Positions 24,309 to 32,884 of a stretch of 64,000 nucleotides of DNA are shown here, in pieces. Position 1 is the stretch's first letter; every line of letters starts with the position of its first letter. The notes below the pieces were generated by a model. The model was given only the letters and a program-made list of their open reading frames with translations, was not told the origin of the DNA and ran no database searches. The stretch is from JBEKYD01 sp052148435 (GTDB taxonomy: Bacteria; Acidobacteriota; Terriglobia; Bryobacterales; Bryobacteraceae): the NCBI GenBank assembly GCA_052148435.1, contig JBKQIF010000097.1, positions 1 to 64,000 of the forward strand. The letters run 5' to 3'. Position numbers and translations under genes: made by a program.

Positions 24309-25621
24309 GCGCGCGACTCGAAGAACTGGTTGGCAACGCCATTCTCGGCATAGACACGCTGTGGGGCGGAGACGTGATGAGCGCATCGGGCACGGGCCGC
24401 TTCATCGCCGATTCGTGGTTCGGCGACGAGCCGTTGCCAGCGGCGTACACGGCGCCGGAAGCCGGGCCGGTGCGGCAATCGGGCGGCGTTTCGGCGAAGG
24501 CCCCGGACGTAGCCGCGATTGACGCCTACCTGGCGAAGGTCGATATCCCCGGCGCCATCGAAGGTCTGAAGGGCGCGGCCGGGCAGGTGGGCGGGTTGCG
24601 GGGCGAGTACATCGCGGGACTGGCGCTCTGCTTCGAGACCATGTGGGACCTGGCGATGGAGATCCTGGGCCGCGGCGCGAAGGTCTTCTACGACCGCTGT
24701 GTATGGGCGTCGTGCGCGCAGGAGCCCGAGCCTTCCCAGCCCCTGGCCAAGCGCGAACGCGTGGCGGAGCTGCTCGGCGGGCCGGGCGATTTGCTAGAGG
24801 CCGTGGACGCGTGGCGCGCGAGCCACCGCGTGCCGATGGCGTCGATCCGGCTGTTGAGCGCGGCAGCGATCGGGCACTTCGATCGATTGACGGCGGCCAA
24901 CGTGGCGCCGCATCTGCCGGCCGAATGGCGGACGGTGCCGCGAGCGAATATCGAGTTCCTGGCGATTCGCGACGCCTGGTTTTCGGGGTCGATGAACTAT
25001 CTCGGGCGCAAGCGGCGCGCCGATGGCAGCCCGGAGTATGAAGCGACGTACGAGATCAACGCGTCGCTGGACATTTCGCTACCGGAGTTCCTGCAGCTTG
25101 TGAGTCACGAAGTGGTGCCGGGGCACGTCACCACATTCGCTTATCTGCAGAACCTCTACTGGCGGCGCGCGGTGGGGTTCGAAGCTTCCGTCCTGACCAT
25201 GAACACGCGCGCGGCGGCGCTGTTCGAAGGCATCGCCAACAACGCGGTCCTGATGGCTTATGGCGTGGTTGAGGTGGACCAATTGCCCGATCCCGATTTA
25301 CAGATCGGCGTGCTGCTGGCGTTGTTGCAGGACGACGCCAAGAACCAGTCGTCGTTTCTGACCTGGGGCGAAGGCGCCGCGCAGGCTGCGGTGGCGAAGG
25401 CGTTGCGCCGCGATTTTCTGGTCTCGCTGGAGCGTGCCGACAAGCTTTCGGGCGCATGGGGGCGGCATCCGCTGCTGGGGCGTATGTACCTGCCGGCGTA
25501 CCGGGCCGGCACGATGAAGGTGGCTGCGCTGCGGCGGCGGCATCCGGCGGCGAAGTTTTTGCCGGCGCTGTACGGCGCCAATGGGCTGGTGGATATCGCG
25601 ACCCTGGAACGCGCGATATAG
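24305..25621 (+). CDS. Putative DUF885-like metallopeptidase coupled to the OPT transporter
   Basis: 438 residues with no signal peptide, so cytoplasmic. A HEVVPGH motif is at residues 268-274 in LQLVSHEVVPGHVTTFAYLQ, the HExxPGH form seen in DUF885 metalloproteases. Downstream, RAAALFEGIANNAVLMAYG and DDAKNQSSFLTWGEG are plausible positions for further zinc ligands (Glu in FEGIAN). It is shorter than usual DUF885 enzymes (about 550-600) and overall similarity is uncertain. Its start overlaps the OPT transporter stop. The simplest reading is uptake followed by cleavage of small peptides or an amide. A hypothetical in strict terms. Confidence 0.7.
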   Translation: MSARLEELVGNAILGIDTLWGGDVMSASGTGRFIADSWFGDEPLPAAYTAPEAGPVRQSGGVSAKAPDVAAIDAYLAKVDIPGAIEGLKGAAGQVGGLRGEYIAGLALCFETMWDLAMEILGRGAKVFYDRCVWASCAQEPEPSQPLAKRERVAELLGGPGDLLEAVDAWRASHRVPMASIRLLSAAAIGHFDRLTAANVAPHLPAEWRTVPRANIEFLAIRDAWFSGSMNYLGRKRRADGSPEYEATYEINASLDISLPEFLQLVSHEVVPGHVTTFAYLQNLYWRRAVGFEASVLTMNTRAAALFEGIANNAVLMAYGVVEVDQLPDPDLQIGVLLALLQDDAKNQSSFLTWGEGAAQAAVAKALRRDFLVSLERADKLSGAWGRHPLLGRMYLPAYRAGTMKVAALRRRHPAAKFLPALYGANGLVDIATLERAI

Positions 25622-25810
25622 GCCCGCATTGCCGATTGCACTGGCGGGGTGGGGACAGGCGATCGTTTTTGGCCGTCTGTCGGGCGGCTGTGGCCTGGCG
25701 GGGGCCTGACCAGACCACGAAAAGCGATAGTCTGCCCCACCCGGTGCGTGCGCCACCGGTACAAGTGGCACTACCAATCGGGCCTTGGGCGTGGTAATCT
25801 CTGTCCTATC

Positions 25811-27457
25811 ATGAGTGCGAGTCCTCTGGAAGCTTCGACCGTTTCCGCGCGTGTCCGGTCCGGCAGCCGGTTTCTGCCGCTGGCGCTGGCGGCCCTGCTG
25901 GCCTGGCAAACGGCATCCGCCGCCGGCCGGCTGGATCCGGCCGAAAAGCAGACCCTCGAACAAACTCCGGGAGTCGTGCTGGTGGTTGTCACCTACCAGA
26001 TCACGGCGACGTTCCAGATCAAAGATCAGGTACAGAAGCTGGAGCTTCCGTACACGGTCTTTGGAACCGGTTTCATCTACCGCCCCGACGGCTACGTAAT
26101 TACCAATGGCCACGTGGTGGCGGACGCGAACCGGAAGGACGCCGAGGCGCTGGCCGCTCTCGAAGCCAGCATCCGGCAAGCCGTTCTGATCGAGAGGCTG
26201 GTGCCCTTCTACGAAAAGGCCGCGCATGTCGATCTCAGCGGGCACGAAGATGAGCTGGCCGCGGCCATCCACTTGCACATGAGCTACAGCGTGCCCGAGC
26301 TGAAGGTCTACCTCGCCAACCGTACCGGATTCAACGGCGAAATCAAGGCCTACAGCGATCCCGTCACCAGGGGCGGCAAGGACGTGAGCATCGTCAAGAT
26401 CGACGGCAACAACCTGCCGACGGTGCGGCTGGGCGATTCCAATAAGGTCCATATCCAGGAGTCGATGCGCGTGATTGGCTATCCGGGCGCGGCTTCGCCT
26501 CTGGGCCTGAGCCTGATCGGCATGGAGTCAATGTTTGTGCCCACGGTCACCAACGGCCACGTCTCGGCGGTAAAGATCGACTTCAAGGGCCAGCCGGTGA
26601 TTCAGTCCGACGCGGCCATCACCCACGGCAACAGCGGCGGTCCGGCGTTCAACGGCGCCGGCGAGGTGATCGGCATTGCCACGTTCGGCCCGGAAGTGGC
26701 CGGTTTGAACTTCTTCGTGCCCATCAACACCGCCATCGAGTTCGTGAACCAGGTGGGAGCCAAACCGGAGCAGGGGCTTTTCGACAACCTTTGGCAGGAG
26801 GCGCTGGACACCTACGATGCCGGCAAGTGCGAGACCGCCAAAAAGAAACTGGACGACGTGCTGCGCATCCTGCCGAACGAGCCGGATGCCACCCGCCTGT
26901 TTGCGGCCGCCGAAGCGTGTGCCGCCGATGAAGGGGCCATGGGCCGCATGCTGGAGAGCACCGGGTGGATCATCTGGGGTCTGGGGGGCCTGCTGGTGTT
27001 GCTGGTGGCGACCGCTCTGCTGATGATGCGCGGAAAGCGGACGGTCCTGGCGCCGGCCATGGCGGGAGCGCCGGGTATTGGTCCCGCGGGTGGGGCGATA
27101 AAGGTGGACTTCCCCCAGCCCGGGCTGCCTCCGGCGGCCGAGCGTTCCTACGGCAGCATCCAGGTAACCGGCGGATCGATGGCGGGACGCCGCTTCCCGG
27201 TCACCAAGGCCGGCCTGCTCCTCGGCCGGGACGGCTCGAAGTGCCAGGTGGTGTTTACCGAGGACGTGGTTTCCGGCGAGCACGCCTGGATCGTCCCGGT
27301 GGACAATGGCGTGGTAGTGATCGATCGCGGGTCGAGCAACGGGACGTTCATCAACTCGGTGGAGTCCCCGCGCGTCAGCAAGGTGGGCCTGCAGAATGGC
27401 GACCGTGTGTATCTGGGCAAGAAGGGGTCGGTGGTGATTACCTACTTCGCGTCCTGA
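25811..27457 (+). CDS. Membrane-anchored trypsin-like protease fused to a cytoplasmic FHA domain
   Basis: 548 residues. Signal or anchor near 19-38, then a Deg/HtrA-type serine protease domain (about 50-315) with the catalytic triad His101 (VITNGHVV), Asp191 (GKDVSIVKID) and Ser275 (HGNSGGPAF). A small helical region (325-370) with Cys340 and Cys370 follows, then a transmembrane helix (385-407) and an FHA domain (about 445-545) with GR at 472-473, S489-x-H491 and SSNGTF at 508-513, all residues needed for phosphothreonine binding. No PDZ domain. The likely topology is protease outside, FHA inside, so the phosphorylation state inside could gate the protease outside, or the reverse. First gene of the signalling operon. 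Confidence 0.9.
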   Translation: MSASPLEASTVSARVRSGSRFLPLALAALLAWQTASAAGRLDPAEKQTLEQTPGVVLVVVTYQITATFQIKDQVQKLELPYTVFGTGFIYRPDGYVITNGHVVADANRKDAEALAALEASIRQAVLIERLVPFYEKAAHVDLSGHEDELAAAIHLHMSYSVPELKVYLANRTGFNGEIKAYSDPVTRGGKDVSIVKIDGNNLPTVRLGDSNKVHIQESMRVIGYPGAASPLGLSLIGMESMFVPTVTNGHVSAVKIDFKGQPVIQSDAAITHGNSGGPAFNGAGEVIGIATFGPEVAGLNFFVPINTAIEFVNQVGAKPEQGLFDNLWQEALDTYDAGKCETAKKKLDDVLRILPNEPDATRLFAAAEACAADEGAMGRMLESTGWIIWGLGGLLVLLVATALLMMRGKRTVLAPAMAGAPGIGPAGGAIKVDFPQPGLPPAAERSYGSIQVTGGSMAGRRFPVTKAGLLLGRDGSKCQVVFTEDVVSGEHAWIVPVDNGVVVIDRGSSNGTFINSVESPRVSKVGLQNGDRVYLGKKGSVVITYFAS

Positions 27458-27477
27458 GGAAGATCGGGGAGACTGGA

Positions 27478-27993
27478 ATGGCTAAGTTTTGTACGAACGG
27501 GCATCAGATGGAGGATTCCTGGCAGATCTGCCCATACTGCCAGAAGACCGGATTTCAAGGGAGCGGAGCTGCCGGTGGCGGCGACGCGGCGAAGACCCGC
27601 CTGGAAACCGCGCCTCCCGCTCCGGGTACGGCAGCAACCTCCGCCCCGGCGGCCGGCCGCAAGACGGTGCTGCTGTCGGAGGTCCGGAAGGCGCCCGTGG
27701 TCGGCTGGTTGGTGGCCATGGGCGGCGAGCAGAAGGGCGAGGACTTCCGCGTGCGCGATGGCCAGAACATGCTCGGTTCGTCGCCGGACTGCGACATTAT
27801 CATTCGCGATGTCACCGTGTCGGGCCACCACGCCAGCATCCGGCACAAGGAGGAAAAATTCATCTTGACCGACCTCGATTCGACCAACGGAACGTTCTTG
27901 AACCAGGGCGCGGAATCGGTTGCCCGCGAGGACCTGAAGGATAACGACACGGTCCGGGTGGGCGACGTGGTGTTCAAATTCAAGTGCCTGTAG
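27478..27993 (+). CDS. Zinc-ribbon FHA protein
   Basis: 171 residues. The N-terminal 25 residues form a half zinc ribbon: Cys5, His9, Cys18 and Cys21 (FCTNGHQ and ICPYCQ). A Pro/Ala linker (35-60) leads to an FHA domain with MLGSSPDCDI, VSGHHASIRH and LDSTNGTFLN. FHA domains bind phosphothreonine, so this soluble protein is a likely substrate or adaptor of the kinases downstream. Threonines in KTRLETAPP and GRKTVLLSE could be the phosphorylated sites, as in FHA adaptor proteins such as GarA, which carry a phosphorylatable TET-like motif. Gap to the upstream gene 20 bp, to the downstream gene 7 bp. Confidence 0.9.
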   Translation: MAKFCTNGHQMEDSWQICPYCQKTGFQGSGAAGGGDAAKTRLETAPPAPGTAATSAPAAGRKTVLLSEVRKAPVVGWLVAMGGEQKGEDFRVRDGQNMLGSSPDCDIIIRDVTVSGHHASIRHKEEKFILTDLDSTNGTFLNQGAESVAREDLKDNDTVRVGDVVFKFKCL

Positions 27994-28000
27994 GGCGGGC

Positions 28001-28834
28001 ATGATCGTACGACCCGGCATCGAACTGGCGAACCTGACCGACCCCGGTTGCGTGCGCGAGCGCAACGAGGACTACTATTGTTACTTCGAGCCGGACGACG
28101 ACGAGGCGTTTCGCGCGCGCGGCCGGCTGCTGGTGGTGGCCGACGGCATGGGCGGCCACGAAGGCGGCGAGATTGCCAGCGGCATCGCTGTCGAGGTGGT
28201 GCGGCAGACGTGGAGTAACGGAACCGGCGACCCCTCCGACCTGCTGATCGCGGCGCTCAGCAACGCCCACAGCGCCATTCAGGACTACGCCCGGGAGCAC
28301 CCCGAGCTGGCCGGCATGGGCACCACCTGTACCGCCGCTGCCCTGATCGGCGATCTCCTCTATTACGGTCATGTGGGCGACACGCGCCTGTATCTGATCC
28401 ACCACGGCGCCATCCGCCGCGTAACGCACGATCATTCTCTGGTGCAGCGGCTGGTGGACAGCGGGGCCCTCACCGAGGAGCAGGCGGCCGGGCATCCGGA
28501 TCGCAACGTACTGGTGTCCGCCCTGGGAATGAGCGGCGCCGTGTCCGTGGACGTCCCCGACGGCGGCATCCCCATCGAGCCTGGCGACACGCTGCTGATT
28601 TGCACCGATGGGCTGCACGGCCTCGCGAGCGACGCCGAGTTGCTGGACGCGGCTACTCGATCGGAGCCCCGCCAGGCCTGCCAGCAACTGGTGCAACTGG
28701 CCAGGGATCGCGGCGGCCCGGACAACATCACTTTGCAGATTGTCCGCCTGGCCGGGGCGCCGGCGCAGGCCAGCTCCGCCCGCTTGAAGAAGACCAGACC
28801 GGAGTACCCGGCGGCGCAGCCGGAACCGTCATGA
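28001..28834 (+). CDS. PP2C-family Ser/Thr protein phosphatase
   Basis: 277-residue cytoplasmic phosphatase of the PPM/Stp1 type, which uses two Mn2+ or Mg2+ ions. Metal-binding motifs are in place: RERNEDYYCY (Asp24), VVADGMGGHEGGE (Asp48), YYGHVGDTRLYL, ICTDGLHGL and GGPDNITLQIV. It would remove phosphates from Ser/Thr placed by the two kinases that follow. The stop overlaps the kinase start by 4 nt (ATGA), so the pair is translationally coupled. The 25-residue tail (ASSARLKKTRPEYPAAQPEPS) is disordered. Confidence 0.95.
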   Translation: MIVRPGIELANLTDPGCVRERNEDYYCYFEPDDDEAFRARGRLLVVADGMGGHEGGEIASGIAVEVVRQTWSNGTGDPSDLLIAALSNAHSAIQDYAREHPELAGMGTTCTAAALIGDLLYYGHVGDTRLYLIHHGAIRRVTHDHSLVQRLVDSGALTEEQAAGHPDRNVLVSALGMSGAVSVDVPDGGIPIEPGDTLLICTDGLHGLASDAELLDAATRSEPRQACQQLVQLARDRGGPDNITLQIVRLAGAPAQASSARLKKTRPEYPAAQPEPS

Positions 28835-30885
28835 TCGGAACCGAAGTCGGTAACTACCGGATTATCGAGAAGGTCGGCGAGGGCGGCATGGGCGTGGTCT
28901 ACAAAGCGATAGACACCTCGCTCGACCGCATGGTTGCCATCAAGGTGCTCAATGGGGATCTGTCGCGGGTCCCCAATTTAGTGGCGCGCTTTCGCAGCGA
29001 GGCAAAGGCGCAGGCCAATCTCAACCACACCAACCTGGCCACGCTCTATGCGTTTCTCACGGTCGGGGGCAACTCCATGATGGTGATGGAATTCGTCGAT
29101 GGCGAGACCTTCGCCAACCTGATCCACCGCCGTGGCCCGCTGCCCGCCGAGGGCGCCGTGCCCATGTTCCGCCAGGCGCTGCTGGGGTTCGCCCATGCCC
29201 ACCGCGCCGGCATCATTCATCGCGACATCAAGCCCAGCAATCTGATGCTGAATCGCCAGGGCATCGTCAAGGTGATGGACTTCGGCATCGCCAAGGTGAT
29301 GGGCGAGCGCGGCCTGACGCGTACGGGAATGCCCGTGGGGACCTGCCGGTACATGTCGCCGGAGCAGGTACTCACCAGGGACGCCGACGTCCGCAGCGAC
29401 ATCTACTCGCTCGGAGTAACGCTGTACGAGATGCTGACGGCGAACGCGCCGTTCCAGCGCGACAGCGAGTTCCAAGTGATGTCGGACCACGTGCACACCC
29501 CTCCTCCGCCGCCCTCGACGTTCTACCCGCATATTCCGAAGGGCGTCGAGAACGCCGTCCTGAAGGCGCTGGCGAAGAACCCGGACGAGCGTTTCCAGAC
29601 GGTGGAAGAATTCGGAGCGGCGCTGGAACGTCCCAACGATTTCGGCGTCGCCGGCGTTCCGGCGGCTGCCGTCTCGCCGCCGCCAACCAGTGCCCCGGGA
29701 CCGGCCGCCTGGCCGGCAACCGCGGCCCTGCCGGTGGCTGGCGCCGCGGCCGTTCCTCCTCCGCCACCGCAGTATCGGGTCCCGCCGCCGCAGCAGACTC
29801 CGCCTCCGCCGCATCAAGCCGCGCCACCGCAACATCAGTCGCCGCCTCCGCAATATCGGACCCCCCCGCCGTTTCAGACTGTACCGCCGCAGGTACCCGC
29901 CCCGGCTCCAAAGCCCGCCGCGGGGCTGGCGGTTCTGTTTGCCACATGGCCCGGCAGGATGGTGGTGGCGGCCCTCGCGGCCGTGGTCCTGCTCATGGGA
30001 GGCTGGTTCGTGTTCAAACCCCAGCCGCAGCGCCCGCTGCCGGTCCCCATCGCTGGGCAGGTATCGCCGTCGCAAATCGTCAATCCCGCGCCAAATCCCG
30101 AGCGCGTGGAAATCGAAATGAACAATACCGCGGCGCCCTTCGAGGTGCAGGCGTTCGCGGCCTCGCCGAACCCGGTTGGCGCGGGAAAGCGGGTCACGCT
30201 GAGCTGGTCTGTCCCTGGCGCCACCGAAGTGACCATCAGCCCGGCGATTGGCACGGTCCCGGCGGAGGGCAGCCGGGTGATCGACGCTCGGGCCGACGCC
30301 CACTTTACGCTCACCGCGAAGGCCGCCGACGGACAGACGCTCTCGCGCACACTGGACGTTCTGGTGGATAGCGGCGGCACGGCCAAGCCGGCGCCGGCGC
30401 AGAAGACTGCCGCGGCCGATTCGCCTCCGCCGCAACAACATTCGCGGGCTCCCGCGCAGACCGCGCCCCCGCCGCCGGAGGCGCAGGCCCCCGCGCAGAC
30501 AGCGCCCCCGCCGCAGAGCCAGGCCCCACCGGTTGCGCCGCCGCAAACTCCCGTGCAACAGGCGCGCGCCAGTCCGGTGATGGACGTCTACCACGATCAC
30601 GGGGTGGCCGGCGGCAGCAAGTACGTGTGGCCAAGTTGCTGGGGCCAGTTGCGAATTGCCGGGGGCCAGGTGGTCTATCATGTTCTCGGCACCTCCGATG
30701 GCCGCCGCGACGATTTTGCGCTGCCGGTTTCGGCGGTGGAGGAAGTCAGGGTGAACCGGCTGCCGATTCGAGGCCGTCCGGCGTTCCACCTGCGCATCGA
30801 CGGGAAACTCTTCAATTTCGTTCCCCAGTCCGGTGCGCCGATTCAGTATGTGAACGCGATCGAACAATCGCTGCAGGCAAAATGA
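28831..30885 (+). CDS. Bitopic Ser/Thr protein kinase 1 with outer Ig-like and C-terminal sensor region
   Basis: 684 residues. Hanks-type kinase domain (10-265): glycine loop GEGGMGVV, Lys38 (VAIKVL), HRD at 130-132 in HRDIKPSNLM, DFG at 150-152, and APE-equivalent YMSPEQ. A Pro/Gln-rich juxtamembrane region (about 275-365) leads to a transmembrane helix (MVVAALAAVVLLMGGWFVF). Outside, an Ig-like or FN3-like domain (ASPNPVGAGKRVTLSWSVPG onward), a second Pro-rich stretch and a C-terminal domain with YVWPSCWGQLRI and RGRPAFHLRIDGKLFNFVP follow. The architecture suggests an envelope sensor. Start chosen at the ATG that overlaps the phosphatase stop. Confidence 0.93.
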   Translation: MIGTEVGNYRIIEKVGEGGMGVVYKAIDTSLDRMVAIKVLNGDLSRVPNLVARFRSEAKAQANLNHTNLATLYAFLTVGGNSMMVMEFVDGETFANLIHRRGPLPAEGAVPMFRQALLGFAHAHRAGIIHRDIKPSNLMLNRQGIVKVMDFGIAKVMGERGLTRTGMPVGTCRYMSPEQVLTRDADVRSDIYSLGVTLYEMLTANAPFQRDSEFQVMSDHVHTPPPPPSTFYPHIPKGVENAVLKALAKNPDERFQTVEEFGAALERPNDFGVAGVPAAAVSPPPTSAPGPAAWPATAALPVAGAAAVPPPPPQYRVPPPQQTPPPPHQAAPPQHQSPPPQYRTPPPFQTVPPQVPAPAPKPAAGLAVLFATWPGRMVVAALAAVVLLMGGWFVFKPQPQRPLPVPIAGQVSPSQIVNPAPNPERVEIEMNNTAAPFEVQAFAASPNPVGAGKRVTLSWSVPGATEVTISPAIGTVPAEGSRVIDARADAHFTLTAKAADGQTLSRTLDVLVDSGGTAKPAPAQKTAAADSPPPQQHSRAPAQTAPPPPEAQAPAQTAPPPQSQAPPVAPPQTPVQQARASPVMDVYHDHGVAGGSKYVWPSCWGQLRIAGGQVVYHVLGTSDGRRDDFALPVSAVEEVRVNRLPIRGRPAFHLRIDGKLFNFVPQSGAPIQYVNAIEQSLQAK

Positions 30886-30904
30886 CAAGACGGGGAAGCG
30901 TCCG

Positions 30905-32740
30905 ATGATCGGTACCAGGGTCGCAGGCTATCAGATTCTCGACAAGCTCGGCGAGGGCGGCATGGGCGTGGTCTACAAGGCCGTCGATGTTTCGCTCGAC
31001 CGCGTGGTTGCCCTCAAGGCGCTGACCGCCGAGCTGGCAAAGAATCCGGAACTGGAACAGCGCTTTCGCGCCGAGGCGCGCGCGCAGGCCAGCCTGAACC
31101 ACGTGAACCTCGCCACTCTATACGCGTTTCTGGTGGAGGGCGGCTCGGCGTGGATGGTGATGGAGTTCATCGAAGGCGAAACCTTCGCCAGCATGGTTCA
31201 GCGGCGCGGCCCCATTCCCAGCCAGGAGGCCGTCCCGCTGTTCCGCCAGGCGCTGCTGGGGCTCGGTTACGCCCACCGCGTGGGCATCGTGCATCGCGAC
31301 ATCAAGCCCGGCAACATGATGCTGAACCGGCAGGGCATCGTGAAGGTGATGGATTTCGGCATCGCCAAGGTGCTGGGCAATCGCAGCATGACGCGTACGG
31401 GCACCCAGATGGGCACGGCGTGGTACATGGCCCCCGAACAAGTGACGAACCGGGGCGTGGACATCCGCTCCGACATCTATGCGCTCGGCATCACCCTCTA
31501 CGAGATGCTTTCGGGCCGCGTCCCCTTCGAGAGCGACAGCGATTATCAGGTGATGACGGACCACGTGAATACGCCGCCGCCGCCGCCCACCCAGTTCTAT
31601 CCTTACATCCCGCGAGGCGTGGTCAACGCAGTTCTCAAGGCTCTCGAAAAGGACCCCAACGCGCGCTTTCAGACAACCGAGGAGTTCGGCGCGGCGCTGG
31701 AGGACCCGGAGGGGTTTGTCTGGGCGCCCGTGGCCGTAGGCGCGGCGCCCGGCGTTGCCGTAGCCGCGCCCATCGCTCAGGCTCCGCCGCGAAACACCGT
31801 GGCCGCCACGGTTCCTCCTGTCCGAGCCCTTGAAGTGCCGCAACCGCCCGCGCCGGCGTCCAAACCGGGTTTCGCGTGGACCGTGCCGCGTCTGGCGCTG
31901 CTCGGCGTCGGCGTAGTGGCGCTGGCCGGCGCCGGTGTGTATTTCGCGATGCACCCGTTTCATCCCAAGCCGGATCGCGGGACGTCATTGGCTCCCATCG
32001 CCTCGAACACCGGCTCCACCGACACGGGAGCCAGGCAACAGGTGGAGATTCCGCCGGTGCAACTTCCGCCGGCCGCGGCGCCTGCCGATGCCGGCAATAC
32101 TTCGACCGGTGTCGAGCAGCCGGCTGCTCGAAATCCACCGAACCGGCAGCAACAGGCACCGCCACCGCAGCAACAGGCGCCGCCGCAGCAGCAGCAGGCG
32201 CCGCCCCCGCAGCAGGCGCCGCCGCCGGCTCCGCCCGACCTGGCGATACCGGCCGGGACAACGGTTGCCGTCCGCACCATCGGGCCGATCGATTCGGGCA
32301 AGAGCCGCCGCGGCCAGAAGTTCTCCGCCAGCGTGGACGCGGCGGTGCTGGTCGCCGGAAACGTGGTGGTGCCCCGTGGCGCGGATGCCCAGTTGGAAGT
32401 GGTGGACGTGGCCGACTCGGGGCACTTCAAGGGACGCCCCAAGCTGGAGCTGCGCCTGGTGGCGCTGTCGGTTCGGGGACGATTGCAAACCGTGCAGACC
32501 GACTTATTCCTCCAGGAGGGTTCCTTGCGCGCTAAAACCGGTGCGGCAGTGGTGGGAGGAGCGGCCGCCGTGGGCGGCGCCATCGGCGGAATTTTCCACA
32601 AGAAGAAAGGGGCCGCGGAGGGAGCGGTGGCCGGGGCCGGCGCGGGCGCGGCTGCCGAAGAGTCGACCCGCGGTGAGGTGACCATTCCTTCCGAGACGCG
32701 CATCGAGTTTCATCTGCGTGCAGCCGTGCCCGCGTCATGA
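30905..32740 (+). CDS. Bitopic Ser/Thr protein kinase 2 with glycine-zipper outer domain
   Basis: 611 residues, a tandem paralogue of the preceding kinase with nearly the same kinase domain (GEGGMGVV, Lys38, HRD 130-132, DFG 150-152). After a linker there is a transmembrane helix (VPRLALLGVGVVALAGAGVYF), a Pro/Gln stalk, then a strand-rich domain (IPAGTTVAVRTIGPI, GQKFSASVDAAVLVAG, VVPRGADAQLEVVDV), a glycine zipper (VGGAAAVGGAIGGIFHKKKG) and the end IPSETRIEFHLRAAV. The outer domain is the same as in the protein at 12515-13612. Last gene of the operon; a hairpin follows at 32779-32796. Confidence 0.93.
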   Translation: MIGTRVAGYQILDKLGEGGMGVVYKAVDVSLDRVVALKALTAELAKNPELEQRFRAEARAQASLNHVNLATLYAFLVEGGSAWMVMEFIEGETFASMVQRRGPIPSQEAVPLFRQALLGLGYAHRVGIVHRDIKPGNMMLNRQGIVKVMDFGIAKVLGNRSMTRTGTQMGTAWYMAPEQVTNRGVDIRSDIYALGITLYEMLSGRVPFESDSDYQVMTDHVNTPPPPPTQFYPYIPRGVVNAVLKALEKDPNARFQTTEEFGAALEDPEGFVWAPVAVGAAPGVAVAAPIAQAPPRNTVAATVPPVRALEVPQPPAPASKPGFAWTVPRLALLGVGVVALAGAGVYFAMHPFHPKPDRGTSLAPIASNTGSTDTGARQQVEIPPVQLPPAAAPADAGNTSTGVEQPAARNPPNRQQQAPPPQQQAPPQQQQAPPPQQAPPPAPPDLAIPAGTTVAVRTIGPIDSGKSRRGQKFSASVDAAVLVAGNVVVPRGADAQLEVVDVADSGHFKGRPKLELRLVALSVRGRLQTVQTDLFLQEGSLRAKTGAAVVGGAAAVGGAIGGIFHKKKGAAEGAVAGAGAGAAAEESTRGEVTIPSETRIEFHLRAAVPAS

Positions 32741-32778
32741 GCGAATCGCATGCCGCACAAGCCCTCAACCTTCGTGGA

Positions 32779-32796
32779 GCAGGCGTTTACGCCTGC
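32779..32796. terminator. Hairpin terminator of the kinase operon
   Basis: GCAGGCG (32779-32785), loop TTTA, CGCCTGC (32790-32796), followed by GCTTCTT. It lies between the kinase operon and the convergent TonB receptor gene and could act on both. Confidence 0.6.
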
Positions 32797-32884
32797 GCTT
32801 CTTAGCTTGCAGCCGATCTTCTCGCCCCTCCTGAGGGAGCGGTTGCCCGCAACTGAATTAGTTACTTCATGACAGACCGGTGCG

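Noticed and set aside
28978..30888. 636-codon minus-strand frame across kinase 1
   Set aside because: Antisense of a kinase gene with all catalytic motifs; product has no recognisable domain.
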